Made by a program: the position numbers and the translations under genes. From contig NZ_CP108070.1 of NCBI RefSeq assembly GCF_036178845.1, positions 9,052,001 to 9,116,000 of the forward strand: a DNA stretch of 64,000 nucleotides, given 5' to 3'. The notes below the pieces were generated by a model, which saw nothing but the letters and a program-made list of their open reading frames with translations, had not been told where the DNA came from and did no database searches. This document shows, piece by piece, positions 1-9,440 of the stretch; the stretch's first letter is position 1; each line of letters begins with the position of its first letter. The DNA is from Streptomyces sp. NBC_00271 (lineage in GTDB: Bacteria; Actinomycetota; Actinomycetes; Streptomycetales; Streptomycetaceae).

Positions 1-378
1 GGCACCAGCATGCCGGACGTGCAGTCCTCCATCGGCGCCAAGCTGCAGGCCGACAAGTCCATCGACACGGTCGTCACGCTCGGCGCCCCGTACGCGGACA
101 CCGCCGTGAAGGCGAAGGCCGACGCGGGCAGCAAGGCCGAGATCGACACCTTCGACCTGAACGCGAAGGTGGCCGCGGAGCTCAAGGACGGCACCCTCGG
201 CTTCGCGGTCGACCAGCAGCCCTACCTCCAGGGGTACGAGGCCGTGGACCTGCTGTGGCTCTACAAGTACAACGCCGATGTCCTCGGCGGCGGCAAGCCG
301 GTCCTCACCGGCCCGCAGATCATCACCAAGGATCAGGCCGCCGCGCTCGAGGAGTACACCAAGCGGGGGACCCGATGA
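1..378 (+). CDS. sugar ABC transporter substrate-binding protein, C-terminal part
   Basis: Partial gene cut by the window edge; the frame is open from base 1 and ends in TGA at 376-378. The 125 visible residues read as the second lobe of a periplasmic-binding-protein type 1 fold: a segment with VVTLGAPYADTAVKA, then a stretch with GFAVDQQPYLQGYEAVDLL, which is the usual hinge/ligand region of ribose/xylose/fructose binding proteins. In streptomycetes such proteins are lipoproteins facing the outside; the signal peptide lies off the window. The stop overlaps the start of the permease gene by ATGA, so the two are one transcription unit. The sugar cannot be told from the sequence. Confidence 0.85.
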   Translation, partial: GTSMPDVQSSIGAKLQADKSIDTVVTLGAPYADTAVKAKADAGSKAEIDTFDLNAKVAAELKDGTLGFAVDQQPYLQGYEAVDLLWLYKYNADVLGGGKPVLTGPQIITKDQAAALEEYTKRGTR

Positions 379-1436
379 GCGCCACTGCGCCTGCACCCGC
401 GCCGTCGCCCGACACCAAGGTCGACGAGCGCCTCCTGAAGACCTCGCCCCTGCGCAGACTCATGGGCCGGCCCGAGCTCGGCTCCGTGGTCGGCGCGATC
501 GCGGTCTTCCTCTTCTTCGCGATCTTCGCCGACAGCTTCGTACGGGCCGCGAGCCTCAGCACGGTGCTGTACGCCTCCTCGACGATCGGCATCATGGCCG
601 TACCGGTCGCGCTGCTGATGATCGGCGGCGAGTTCGACCTCTCCGCGGGCGTCATGGTGACCAGCTCCGCGCTGATCTCCTCGATGTTCAGCTACCAGAT
701 GACCGCGAACGTCTGGGTCGGCGTCCTCGTCTCGCTGGTCGTCACGCTGGCGATCGGCGTCTTCAACGGCGTCATGCTGACCCGCACGGACCCGCCGAGC
801 TTCATCATCACGCTCGGCACCTTCCTGATGCTGACCGGCATGAACCTCGGCTTCACCAAGCTGATCAGCGGCACGGTGTCCACGAAGTCGATCTCCGACA
901 TGCAGGGCTTCTCCTCGGCCAGGGACGTCTTCGCCTCGACGTTCACCATCGGCGGCGTCGACTTCAAGATCACCATCCTGTGGTGGCTGGCCCTGGTCGT
1001 CGTCGCCACCTGGATCCTGCTGCGCACCCGCTTCGGCAACTGGATCTACGCCGTCGGCGGAGGTGAGGACGCGGCCCGCGCGGTCGGCGTCCCGGTCAAC
1101 AAGACGAAGATCGGCCTCTACATGGGTGTCGCCTTCGGCGCCTGGATCTCCGGACAGCACCTGCTGTTCTCGTTCGACGTCGTGCAGTCCGGCGAGGGCG
1201 TCGGCAACGAGCTGATCTACATCATCGCGGCCGTCATCGGCGGCTGTCTGATCACCGGCGGCTACGGCTCCGCGGTCGGCGCGGCGGTCGGCGCGCTGAT
1301 CTTCGGCATGGTGAGCAAGGGCATTGTGTTCGCCGAGTGGAACCCGGACTGGTTCAAGTTCTTCCTGGGAGTGATGCTGCTCCTGGCGACCCTGCTCAAC
1401 CACTGGGTCCGCAAGCGCGCGGAGGCGACGGCATGA
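375..1436 (+). CDS. sugar ABC transporter permease (CUT2 / RbsC family)
   Basis: 353 residues with about ten hydrophobic segments. Start is the ATG that overlaps the previous stop (ATGA). After a charged cytoplasmic head of about 35 residues come membrane spans, the family signature [11 protein letters not shown] near residue 90, and the [18 protein letters not shown] cytoplasmic loop near residue 230 that contacts the ATPase in RbsC/FrcC-type permeases. Its stop overlaps the next start by ATGA, so binding protein, permease and ATPase form a tightly coupled importer operon. Role: membrane channel for uptake of a monosaccharide. Confidence 0.9.
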   Translation: MSATAPAPAPSPDTKVDERLLKTSPLRRLMGRPELGSVVGAIAVFLFFAIFADSFVRAASLSTVLYASSTIGIMAVPVALLMIGGEFDLSAGVMVTSSALISSMFSYQMTANVWVGVLVSLVVTLAIGVFNGVMLTRTDPPSFIITLGTFLMLTGMNLGFTKLISGTVSTKSISDMQGFSSARDVFASTFTIGGVDFKITILWWLALVVVATWILLRTRFGNWIYAVGGGEDAARAVGVPVNKTKIGLYMGVAFGAWISGQHLLFSFDVVQSGEGVGNELIYIIAAVIGGCLITGGYGSAVGAAVGALIFGMVSKGIVFAEWNPDWFKFFLGVMLLLATLLNHWVRKRAEATA

Positions 1437-2278
1437 CGACGGACGGCGACGGCATGACGACGGACGCGGGAAAGACGACCGGCGCGGCCGCCGCGGAACG
1501 CACGGCACTCGTCGAACTCGACGACGTCAGCAAGTACTACGGCAACATCCGCGCCCTCGAAGGCGTCTCGCTGGTGGTGCACGCGGGGGAGATCTCGTGC
1601 GTGCTCGGCGACAACGGCGCGGGCAAGTCCACACTGATCAAGATCATCGCGGGCCTGCACCAGCACGACGCGGGCACCCTGAGCATCGAGGGCGAGGAGA
1701 CCCGGCTCACCTCCCCGCGCGAGGCCCTGGACCGGGGCATCGCCACCGTCTACCAGGACCTCGCCGTGGTCCCGCTGATGCCGGTGTGGCGGAACTTCTT
1801 CCTCGGCTCCGAGCTGTCGAGGGGCACGGGCCCCTTCAAGCGCATGGACGTCGACCGCATGCGCAGGACCACCCACGCGGAGCTGCTGCGCATGGGCATC
1901 GACCTGCGTGACGTCGACCAGCCCATCGGCACCCTCTCCGGCGGTGAGCGCCAGTGCGTGGCGATCGCCCGCGCCGTCCACTTCGGGGCCAAGGTCCTCG
2001 TCCTCGACGAGCCCACCGCCGCGCTCGGTGTGAAGCAGTCCGGCGTGGTCCTCAAATACGTGGCCGCCGCGCGGGACGCCGGCCTCGGCGTGGTTCTCAT
2101 CACGCACAACCCGCACCACGCGTACCTGGTGGGCGACCGTTTCGTCCTCCTGAAGCGCGGCGCCATGTTCGGCAGTCACACCCGTGAGGAGATCACCCTC
2201 GACGAGCTGACCCGCCAGATGGCGGGCGGCAGCGAGCTGGACGACCTCCGCCACGAGCTTGAGCGGAGCGCCTCTTAA
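1433..2278 (+). CDS. sugar ABC transporter ATP-binding protein, single domain (FrcA-like)
   Basis: 281 residues with one ATPase domain: Walker [10 protein letters not shown] at about 59-67, signature LSGGERQ at about 168, Walker B VLVLDEP at about 186-192, and the switch histidine in LITHN. CUT2 importers of the RbsA/XylG type normally carry two fused ATPase domains in about 500 residues; this one-domain form matches the FrcA (fructose) subgroup. Start ATG overlaps the permease stop. The first 11 residues contain the duplicated tetrapeptide MTTD, so the second ATG (1454) is an alternative start. It powers import by the permease encoded just upstream. Confidence 0.9.
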   Translation: MTTDGDGMTTDAGKTTGAAAAERTALVELDDVSKYYGNIRALEGVSLVVHAGEISCVLGDNGAGKSTLIKIIAGLHQHDAGTLSIEGEETRLTSPREALDRGIATVYQDLAVVPLMPVWRNFFLGSELSRGTGPFKRMDVDRMRRTTHAELLRMGIDLRDVDQPIGTLSGGERQCVAIARAVHFGAKVLVLDEPTAALGVKQSGVVLKYVAAARDAGLGVVLITHNPHHAYLVGDRFVLLKRGAMFGSHTREEITLDELTRQMAGGSELDDLRHELERSAS

Positions 2279-2330
2279 GGAGCGCCCCTCAAGCGCCCTT
2301 AAGGAGCGCCTCTCAAGGGGCGCCTCTCAA
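2274..2330 (+). repeat. short direct repeats after the ABC operon
   Basis: A unit of about 20 bp with core CTTAAGGAGCGCC followed by CTCAAG occurs twice with a 24-bp period (2274-2293 and 2298-2317), and is followed by two further partial copies of the GGGCGCCTCTCAAGG part. The first copy overlaps the stop of the ATPase gene. It looks like slippage-generated sequence; no coding role is evident. Confidence 0.55.
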
Positions 2331-2361
2331 GGGGCGCGGGGAACTGTGCGACCAGCCACAT
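2331..2361 (+). repeat. dispersed Streptomyces intergenic repeat
   Basis: The stretch beginning GGGGCGCGGGGAACTG and continuing with CGACCAGCCACA resembles a short sequence that I recall from many Streptomyces intergenic regions, often next to gene ends. It lies between the ABC ATPase stop and the ROK kinase start. Its function is unknown to me, and the identification is from memory. Confidence 0.45.
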
Positions 2362-2479
2362 ACGGCCCGCGGTTCACATAAGGCCCAAGGCTCTCCGAGG
2401 CGCTCCGGCGGGGCGCCCCGGAGAGCTCGGGGGGACTCCGCCATGCGCCCCCCGGGCGTGGTGAGGCAGAATCGGCCCG

Positions 2480-3625
2480 ATGAGCACCTACCGCGACCTC
2501 GCACACCGCGGCTCCGCGCGGGCCACTGTCCTGCGGACCGTAGGGACGCGTGAACGCCGTTCCCACCTGACGGCACCCCGCGTCCCCACCGTCGGTATCG
2601 ACATCGGCGGCACGAAGGTGATGGCGGGCGTCGTCGACGCCGACGGCAACATCCTGGAGAAGCTCCGCGCCGAGACGCCGGACAAGTCCAAGAGCCCCAA
2701 GGTCGTCGAGGACACCATCGTGGAGCTGGTCCTGGACCTCTCGGACCGGCACGACGTGCACGCCGTGGGCATCGGTGCGGCCGGCTGGGTCGACGCCGAG
2801 CGCAACCGCATCCTCTTCGCTCCCCACCTGTCCTGGCGCAACGAGCCCCTGCGCGACCGTCTCGCCGGCCGGCTCGCCGTTCCCGTCCTGGTGGACAACG
2901 ACGCCAACACCGCCGCCTGGGCGGAGTGGCGGTTCGGCGCGGGCCGTGGCGAGGACAACCTCGTCATGATCACGCTCGGCACCGGCATCGGCGGCGCGCT
3001 GCTGGAGGACGGTCAGGTCAAGCGCGGCAAGTTCGGCGTCGCGGGCGAGTTCGGCCATATGCAGGTGGTCCCCGGCGGCCATCGCTGCGCGTGCGGCAAC
3101 CGCGGCTGCTGGGAGCAGTACAGCTCGGGCAACGCGCTGGTCCGCGAGGCCCGCGAACTCGCCGCCGCGGACTCCCCGGTCGCGTACGGGATCATCGAGC
3201 ACGTCAAGGGCAACATCGGCGACATCACCGGCCCGATGATCACCGAGCTCGCCCGCGAGGGCGACGCCATGTGCATCGAGCTGCTCCAGGACATCGGCCA
3301 GTGGCTCGGCGTCGGCATCGCCAACCTGGCGGCGGCCCTCGACCCCTCCTGCTTCGTCATCGGCGGCGGCGTCAGCGCGGCCGACGACCTCCTCATCGGC
3401 CCCGCGCGCGACGCCTTCCGCCGCCACTTGACCGGCCGCGGCTACCGCCCCGAGGCCCGGATCGCCCGCGCCCAGCTCGGCCCCGAGGCCGGCATGGTCG
3501 GCGCCGCCGACCTCGCCCGCCTCGTCGCCCGCCGCTTCCGCCGCGCCAAGCGCCGCCGTGTGGAGCGCTACGAGCGGTACGAGCGCTACTCCGAGTCCCG
3601 CCGTACGACCCAGGGGTCGCTGTGA
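2480..3625 (+). CDS. ROK family sugar kinase (glucokinase-like)
   Basis: 381 residues. An N-terminal extension of about 37 residues precedes the ATP-binding motif GIDIGGTK (about 39-46). The acid/base motif DNDANTAAWAE lies near 139, GTGIGGA near 172, and the ROK zinc-binding motif with CACGNRGCWEQ near 203, so this is an enzyme rather than a ROK repressor: no winged-helix domain precedes the kinase. It should phosphorylate glucose or a related sugar brought in by the adjacent importer. Start ATG 2480 is the only in-frame ATG/GTG before the core; the Shine-Dalgarno is weak. The basic Arg-rich C-terminal tail (about 30 residues) is unusual. The next gene overlaps by GTGA. Confidence 0.9.
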   Translation: MSTYRDLAHRGSARATVLRTVGTRERRSHLTAPRVPTVGIDIGGTKVMAGVVDADGNILEKLRAETPDKSKSPKVVEDTIVELVLDLSDRHDVHAVGIGAAGWVDAERNRILFAPHLSWRNEPLRDRLAGRLAVPVLVDNDANTAAWAEWRFGAGRGEDNLVMITLGTGIGGALLEDGQVKRGKFGVAGEFGHMQVVPGGHRCACGNRGCWEQYSSGNALVREARELAAADSPVAYGIIEHVKGNIGDITGPMITELAREGDAMCIELLQDIGQWLGVGIANLAAALDPSCFVIGGGVSAADDLLIGPARDAFRRHLTGRGYRPEARIARAQLGPEAGMVGAADLARLVARRFRRAKRRRVERYERYERYSESRRTTQGSL

Positions 3626-4203
3626 CGGCCTCGCTGCCGCGCCAGGCCTCACCTCCGGACGAGCCCCGGCGCCCGCCGGAGGACCCGCGCCACAAGTTCC
3701 GCCGCCGTGCCCTGACGCTGCTGATCATCGTGCTGCTCATCGGCGTCCCGGCCGGCTACCTGGTGATCTCCGCCAACCAGAGCCGCGACAGCGGCAAGCA
3801 GAAGGAGGAGAAGTACTCGGCGACCGGCCTCACCGTGGGCTGGCCCTCGCGCGTCCAGCGCCGCCTCTACCAGGTGCCCATCCCGTTGAACAGCGTCTCC
3901 GTCGCCTACTACGAGACGAACAACTGGAAGACCAGCCGTCTCTACGTGCAGTTCGCCACCAACGGCGCGGGGCTGGAGGAGTTCCTCGCGGAGATCGGCA
4001 CCAGCAGGGACACACTGCGCAAGAACAACATCGCCATCGGCACCCGCGACCAGAAGGTCGTCAGCTGGGACTTCACGGGCCCCGGCTCGTGGTGGGGCCT
4101 CGTCCACGAACAGAAGGACCCGGCGCCCACCCAGGACATCGTCGTGAACTGGCCCAAGCCCGGGCACGCCATCGTCTACGTCGTCTCCCGCACGATCCCC
4201 TGA
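3622..4203 (+). CDS. small single-span membrane protein of unknown function
   Basis: 193 residues from the GTG that overlaps the ROK kinase stop. A proline/arginine-rich cytoplasmic head of about 30 residues is followed by one hydrophobic segment (ALTLLIIVLLIGVPAGYLVI, about 32-51) and an extracytoplasmic domain rich in aromatic residues (AYYETNNWKTSRLYVQF; GSWWGLVHEQ). No catalytic motif is recognised. Overlap with the kinase suggests co-translation, and as I recall the same order (importer, ROK kinase, this protein, SNF2 helicase) occurs in S. coelicolor. A stem-loop terminator follows directly. Confidence 0.75.
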   Translation: MTASLPRQASPPDEPRRPPEDPRHKFRRRALTLLIIVLLIGVPAGYLVISANQSRDSGKQKEEKYSATGLTVGWPSRVQRRLYQVPIPLNSVSVAYYETNNWKTSRLYVQFATNGAGLEEFLAEIGTSRDTLRKNNIAIGTRDQKVVSWDFTGPGSWWGLVHEQKDPAPTQDIVVNWPKPGHAIVYVVSRTIP

Positions 4204-4206
4204 GCC

Positions 4207-4227
4207 GCCCCGGCCCCGCGCCGGGGC
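4207..4227 (+). terminator. hairpin terminator after the kinase operon
   Basis: Perfect 8-bp stem GCCCCGGC / GCCGGGGC with a five-base loop, starting three bases after the stop of the membrane protein. No U-tract, as is usual for streptomycete terminators. Confidence 0.55.
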
Positions 4228-4309
4228 CACCGTCGGGACCGATTGTCAGAGCCCGCCCGTAGAGTCGAAGACAACTGATTCGACCGAGGGGCGGGAGGTG
4301 ACCGGACGT

Positions 4310-7168
4310 ATGGGCGACGAGGCCGTGAAGACCGATACGGCTGTGCCGGTGCGGCTTGCCGCCGTCTTCCTGCCCGCACCCGTGCCCCGCCAGGGGCGCG
4401 TCGCCTTCTGGGACCCGGACGGCGGGCCGCTGCCCGCCGCCGACGGCGCCGGGAGCGTGTCGCCCGCCGAGAACACACCGTCCGCCGAGCCGACCGAGCT
4501 GACGGTGGTACGACCGCATGGCTCGGGAGCCCGCCGCGGCACCGTCCCCGCGCTGACCCTGCCGATCGCCGAGGCCCTCCCGCTGCTCGCCGGGGCCCGC
4601 CACGACCGCGCCGCGCATCCGGCCACGACCTGCTGGGGCGCGGCCGCGCTGCACGCGCTGCGGCTCGTCGCGCGGGGCCGGCTGCTGCCCGGGCTCACCC
4701 CCGAGGGCCACGACGCCTGGCGCGCGGGCCCACTGGACCCGGACGACATCGCCCACCTGCGCGCCGTGGCCGCCGCTCTTCCCCACGAAGGGCATGCCGT
4801 CCCGCTCCCCGGCAAGGGCCCCCTCCGGCTGCCCGACCCGGAAGCGCTGATGCGCTCCTTCCTGGACGCGGTCGCCGACACCCTGCCGCGCACCCCCGCC
4901 GCTCCCCACACCTCAGGGAAACCCTTCGCGGCCGGAGAGCCGCAGCGGCTGCCCGGAGCCCACGACTGGGCCGCCGAGGTCGCCGCGGGCATGGACGCGG
5001 GCGTACGGATCTCGCTCCGCCTGGACCTGTCGGCGTACCAGCTCTTCGACGACGGCGAGGGCGCGCTCCGCGCGGGCGCCGCCGTCGTCCAGGTGCACAG
5101 CCTCGCCGACCCGACCCTCGTCGTCGACGCCGCGGCCCTGTGGGCGGGCGACGCCGACACGGCCTTCGGCCCCCGCGCGCGCGTGGACGCGGCGCTCGCC
5201 GTGCGCCGCGCCGCCCGCGTCTGGCCGCCCCTGGACCGTCTGTCCGAACAGGACGTGCCCGACGTCCTCGCACTCTCCGAAGAGGAGCTCTCCGACCTGC
5301 TCGGCATCGTCGCGACCCGCCTCGGCGCGGCCGGCGTCGCCGTCCACTGGCCCCGCGACCTCGCCCACGACCTCAGTGCCGCCGCGGTGGTGCGCCCCGC
5401 GCCCGGCTCGGCCACGGACGGCACCGGATTCTTCGAGAGCGAGGAACTGCTCCAGTTCCGCTGGCAGCTGGCCCTCGGCGGCGACCCGCTCACCGAGGCC
5501 GAGATGGACGCCCTCGCCGAGGCCCACCGCCCCGTCGTCCGGCTGCGCGACCAGTGGGTCCTCGTCGACCCCGCCCTCGTCCGCAAGGCCCGCAAGCGGG
5601 AGCTGGGCCTGCTCGACCCGGTCGACGCCCTGTCCGTGGCGCTCACCGGCACCGCGGAGGTCGACGGCGAGACGGTCGAGGCGGTGCCGGTCGGCGCCCT
5701 CGCCACGCTGCGCGACCGTCTGACGGCCGGCATCACCCCCGTGGAGCCGCCCCCGGGGCTCCAGGCCCGGCTGCGGGACTACCAGCTGCGGGGCCTCGCC
5801 TGGCTCGACCTCATGACCTCGCTCGGCCTCGGCGGCTGCCTCGCCGACGACATGGGCCTCGGCAAGACCATCACCGTCATCGCCCTGCACCTGCGCCGGG
5901 ACCGCGGCGAACCCACCCTGGTCGTCTGCCCGGCCTCGCTCATGGGCAACTGGCAGCGGGAGATCACCCGCTTCGCGCCCGGCGTCCCCGTCCGCCGCTT
6001 CCACGGCCCCGACCGCACCCTGGAGGACCTCGACGGCGGTTTCGTCCTCACCACCTACGGCACGATGCGCTCGGCCGCGCCCCGGCTCGCCCAGCAGACG
6101 TGGGGCATGGTCGTCGCGGACGAGGCCCAGCACGTCAAGAACCCCTACTCGGCGACGGCGAAGGCCCTACGGACGATCCCGTCCCCCGCGCGCGTGGCCC
6201 TCACCGGCACCCCCGTGGAGAACAACCTCTCCGAGCTGTGGGCCCTGCTGGACTGGACGACGCCCGGCCTGCTCGGACCCCTCAAGTCCTTCCGCGCCCG
6301 CCACGCGCGCGCCGTGGAGAACGGCGAGGACGAGGAGGCGATCGCCCGCCTGGCCCGGCTGATCCGCCCCTTCCTGCTCCGTCGCAAGAAGTCCGACCCC
6401 GGGATCGTCCCCGAGCTCCCGCCCAAGACGGAGACGGACCACCCGGTCCCCCTGACCCGCGAACAGGCCTCCCTCTACGAGGCCGTGGTCCGCGAGTCGA
6501 TGCTTGCCATCGAGACGACCGAGGGCATCGCGCGCCGGGGCCTGGTCCTGAAGCTCCTCACCTCCCTCAAGCAGATCTGCAACCACCCGGCGCTGTTCCT
6601 GAAGGAGGACGCCCGGGCGGCCACCCTCGGACCCTCCGCCCGTTCCGGCAAGCTCGCCCTGCTCGACGAGCTGCTGGACACCCTGCTCGCCGAGGACGGC
6701 TCGGCGCTGGTCTTCACCCAGTACGTGGGGATGGCCCGACTGATCACCGCCCACCTGGCCGAGCGCGCCGTCCCGGTGGAGCTCCTGCACGGCGGCACCC
6801 CGGTCGCCGAACGCGAGCACATGGTGGACCGCTTCCAGAGCGGGGCCACCCCGATCCTGGTGCTGTCCCTCAAGGCCGCGGGCACCGGCCTGAACCTCAC
6901 CCGGGCGGGCCACGTCGTCCACTTCGACCGCTGGTGGAACCCGGCCGTCGAGGAACAGGCCACCGACCGCGCCTACCGCATCGGCCAGACCCAGCCCGTC
7001 CAGGTCCACCGCCTCATCACCGAGGGCACGGTCGAGGACCGCATCGCCGAGATGCTCGAAGCGAAGCGGGCGCTCGCCGATGCCATCCTGGGCTCCGGGG
7101 AGGCGTCTCTGACCGAACTGACCGACCGCGAGCTGTCGGACCTGGTGTCACTGCGGAGGTCGTCGTGA
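4310..7168 (+). CDS. SNF2-family DEAD/DEAH-box helicase
   Basis: 952 residues. N-terminal half is the SNF2-associated bacterial region; the motor follows: motif I with DDMGLGKT near 513, motif II DEAQ near 603, motif III TGTPVENNLSELW near 635, and the second RecA lobe ending in the SNF2 hallmark YRIGQTQPVQVHRL near 889. It is an ATP-driven DNA translocase; its target is unknown. ATG 4310 has GGGAGG 11 bases upstream; the GTG at 4298 abuts that ribosome site and is less likely. The 3' end overlaps the SWIM-protein start (GTGA), a pairing common in actinobacteria that suggests joint action on DNA. Confidence 0.9.
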   Translation: MGDEAVKTDTAVPVRLAAVFLPAPVPRQGRVAFWDPDGGPLPAADGAGSVSPAENTPSAEPTELTVVRPHGSGARRGTVPALTLPIAEALPLLAGARHDRAAHPATTCWGAAALHALRLVARGRLLPGLTPEGHDAWRAGPLDPDDIAHLRAVAAALPHEGHAVPLPGKGPLRLPDPEALMRSFLDAVADTLPRTPAAPHTSGKPFAAGEPQRLPGAHDWAAEVAAGMDAGVRISLRLDLSAYQLFDDGEGALRAGAAVVQVHSLADPTLVVDAAALWAGDADTAFGPRARVDAALAVRRAARVWPPLDRLSEQDVPDVLALSEEELSDLLGIVATRLGAAGVAVHWPRDLAHDLSAAAVVRPAPGSATDGTGFFESEELLQFRWQLALGGDPLTEAEMDALAEAHRPVVRLRDQWVLVDPALVRKARKRELGLLDPVDALSVALTGTAEVDGETVEAVPVGALATLRDRLTAGITPVEPPPGLQARLRDYQLRGLAWLDLMTSLGLGGCLADDMGLGKTITVIALHLRRDRGEPTLVVCPASLMGNWQREITRFAPGVPVRRFHGPDRTLEDLDGGFVLTTYGTMRSAAPRLAQQTWGMVVADEAQHVKNPYSATAKALRTIPSPARVALTGTPVENNLSELWALLDWTTPGLLGPLKSFRARHARAVENGEDEEAIARLARLIRPFLLRRKKSDPGIVPELPPKTETDHPVPLTREQASLYEAVVRESMLAIETTEGIARRGLVLKLLTSLKQICNHPALFLKEDARAATLGPSARSGKLALLDELLDTLLAEDGSALVFTQYVGMARLITAHLAERAVPVELLHGGTPVAEREHMVDRFQSGATPILVLSLKAAGTGLNLTRAGHVVHFDRWWNPAVEEQATDRAYRIGQTQPVQVHRLITEGTVEDRIAEMLEAKRALADAILGSGEASLTELTDRELSDLVSLRRSS

Positions 7169-9288
7169 GCGGTGCCGAGGAGGAGACACGGCCCGTGACC
7201 GGGGGCGTGGACGTGCCGGACGCCGAGCCGTCACGTCCGTCGGCCGGGCCGCGCCCCGCCGACGTGGCGCGTCGCGCGCTGCGGGCCGCGCGGGAGCGCG
7301 ACACACGGGGCGCGGCGGCAGGGGACGAGCCGGGTTCGCGGTCCGACGGGGTGACCTCCCCGGCGGCCCGACCGGGCGACGCGGCCAGGGAGGCCCTGCG
7401 CCGGGCCGCCACGCGGGGGAGCGGTCCGCATCCGGACCCGAGTTCGGGTGCGGGTGCGGACACCGTCCCGGATCCGGAGACCGACTCAGGCGCCGAACCC
7501 GGTCCGGTACGGCCTTCCGCCCGCGCGGAGACGGCGGACGCCCCGCCCGCCGACGTGCCCCTAGTCGGCACGCGTCCTGGTGACATCGCCCGTGAGGCAC
7601 TGCGCGCGGCGCGCACGGAGGCCCGACAGGCGCGGACGGCGGCGGAGACCAAGGGCGCCGGAAACGCGCACCGGTCGGCAGACCGTGCGGCGGCCGGTGC
7701 GCGGGCCCGGCGCGACCGACGGGACGAGGAGCGGGGAGGCCGGGTCCGGGACGTACGAGAGGTGCTCGCGGAGGCCTTCGAGCTGCCCGGCGCCGAAGCG
7801 CCCCGCGAGACCGACGTCGAGACCAACACCACCATCGACACCAACACCGAGACCGCCCCCGACGCCAACAGCGACACCGAAACCGACGCCGAGAAGTGGC
7901 ACCGCAGGTCGGTACACCCGGCGCACCCGGCACAGTCGGAGCACCCGGCGCAACCGGTGCTCCCGACGCAACCCCGGCTCAGCGAGCCGAGCACGCTCCC
8001 GTCGGCCGCCGCCGTGCCGCGCTCGATGGCATCCCCGCGCCGCGACGGCGAGCTGCGCCGCACGTTCGAAGCGCTCCCCGCCCGCACCTCGCACGCGGAC
8101 ACCTTCGCGGAGACCTGGTGGGGCAACGCCTGGGTGAGCGCCCTCGAAGAGGGGGCCCTGGACGCGGCGCGGCTGGCGCGCGGACGGGCGTACGCCGACC
8201 AGGGGCACGTCGACGCCATCACCGTCACACCGGGACTCGTGCTGGCCTATGTCCACGGGAGCCGCCCGCGGCCGTACCGCGTCCAGGTCCGACTGCGGAC
8301 GCTGGACGACGGCGACTGGGACCGTTTCCTCGACGCGGCGGCCGAGCGCCCCGGACACATCGCGGCGCTTCTCGACAAGGAGATGCCCAAGTCGCTCGCG
8401 GACTGCGGAGCCGACCTGCTCCCCGGCCCCGGAGACCTGGCCCCCCAGTGCAGCTGCCCCGACTACGGCCACCCCTGCAAACACGCCGCCGCCCTCTGCT
8501 ACCAGACGGCACGTCTGCTCGACGAGGACCCCTTCGTACTGCTTCTGCTGCGCGGCAGGGGCGAGCGCGAGCTGCTGGACGTGCTGTCCCGCCGCAACGC
8601 CACCCGTGCGGCCCGCGCCGCCCAGGAACAGCAGTCGGCGCCGCTGCCCGGTGTACGGGCCCGTGACGCCCTCGCACGCCGGGCGCTGCCGCCCCTCCCG
8701 GCGCCGCTGCCCGCCCCCGCGCACCCCGAGCAGCCACCGACCTACCCGGGCGCGCCGGGCGGCCCCGACCCGTTCGCGCTGGACCAGCTCGCCACGGACG
8801 CGGCCGCCCGCGCGCACGCGCTGCTCACCACGGGCCGCGACCCGGTCGCGGAGCTGACGCTGTGGCAGGACGCGGTACGGCTCGCCGCCGCCCGCCCCGG
8901 TTCCGGCCTCACCGCCGCGACCCGCGCCCTCTACTCATCGCTGGCCTCCGCCGCCGGCCGTACCCCCGCCGACCTGGCCCGCGCGGTCGCCGCCTGGCGG
9001 CAGGGCGGGCTCGAAGGGCTCACCGTCCTCGAAGAGCCCTGGGACCCGCCCGCGGGCCGTTTCGACCGCGCCCGCCCCCTCCTCCTCGCCGCCGACCTCC
9101 CGGCCTTCCGCCCCTGGCGCAACCATCTCACCCACCCCCGCGGCCACGCCCAGCTCCGCCTGGGCCACGACGGCCTCTGGTACGCCTACGAATCGGAACC
9201 GGGCCACGAGGACTGGTGGCCCCGGGGCACCCCCGACCTCGACCCGGTCGGCGCTCTGACCGGCCTCGGCGCACCGGGCGAGCTCTGA
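7165..9288 (+). CDS. SWIM zinc-finger protein with repeated N-terminal motif
   Basis: 707 residues starting at GTG overlapping the helicase stop, with GGAGGT just upstream. Residues 1-290 are low-complexity and charged, and include three copies of a motif of the form R-P-(A/G)-D-x-A-R-x-A-L-R (about 29-40, 67-78 and 136-147). The conserved core begins near RTFEALPARTSHADTFAETW (about 295), and the SWIM zinc ligands CSCPDYGHPCKH sit at about 428-439. SWIM domains bind nucleic acid or protein. Translational coupling to the SNF2 helicase makes a two-subunit DNA-handling complex plausible; this is inference. Confidence 0.85.
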   Translation: MSGAEEETRPVTGGVDVPDAEPSRPSAGPRPADVARRALRAARERDTRGAAAGDEPGSRSDGVTSPAARPGDAAREALRRAATRGSGPHPDPSSGAGADTVPDPETDSGAEPGPVRPSARAETADAPPADVPLVGTRPGDIAREALRAARTEARQARTAAETKGAGNAHRSADRAAAGARARRDRRDEERGGRVRDVREVLAEAFELPGAEAPRETDVETNTTIDTNTETAPDANSDTETDAEKWHRRSVHPAHPAQSEHPAQPVLPTQPRLSEPSTLPSAAAVPRSMASPRRDGELRRTFEALPARTSHADTFAETWWGNAWVSALEEGALDAARLARGRAYADQGHVDAITVTPGLVLAYVHGSRPRPYRVQVRLRTLDDGDWDRFLDAAAERPGHIAALLDKEMPKSLADCGADLLPGPGDLAPQCSCPDYGHPCKHAAALCYQTARLLDEDPFVLLLLRGRGERELLDVLSRRNATRAARAAQEQQSAPLPGVRARDALARRALPPLPAPLPAPAHPEQPPTYPGAPGGPDPFALDQLATDAAARAHALLTTGRDPVAELTLWQDAVRLAAARPGSGLTAATRALYSSLASAAGRTPADLARAVAAWRQGGLEGLTVLEEPWDPPAGRFDRARPLLLAADLPAFRPWRNHLTHPRGHAQLRLGHDGLWYAYESEPGHEDWWPRGTPDLDPVGALTGLGAPGEL

Positions 9289-9344
9289 CCCGCCCGCCCG
9301 CGCCGACCGAGTCACACGGCATCCCGGTCAGGCACCACAGGCCG

Positions 9345-9440
9345 AAGACCCCTGCCCTCCAGTACCGGTTCGACGGCCCGGAAGACTCCCCGGTCCTCAT
9401 CCTCGGACCCTCGCTCGGCACCACCTGGCACATGCCGTAG
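9345..9440 (+). pseudogene. 3-oxoadipate enol-lactonase (PcaD) N-terminal remnant
   Basis: The reading frame gives LQYRFDGPEDSPVLILGPSL followed by GTTWHM and then an early TAG. This is the N-terminal beta-strand and oxyanion region of an alpha/beta hydrolase closely matching the opening of beta-ketoadipate enol-lactone hydrolases, in which WHM normally continues into WDRQ. The gene is cut after about 30 codons; the sequence beyond 9440 belongs to the decayed DUF1963-like copy. No start codon with a good ribosome site is visible. Confidence 0.6.

Noticed and set aside
5140..7164. Extension of the SWIM protein frame upstream to 5140
   Set aside because: The upstream part is a Pro/Arg-rich shadow of the SNF2 helicase; GTG 7165 has a good ribosome site and the GTGA overlap.
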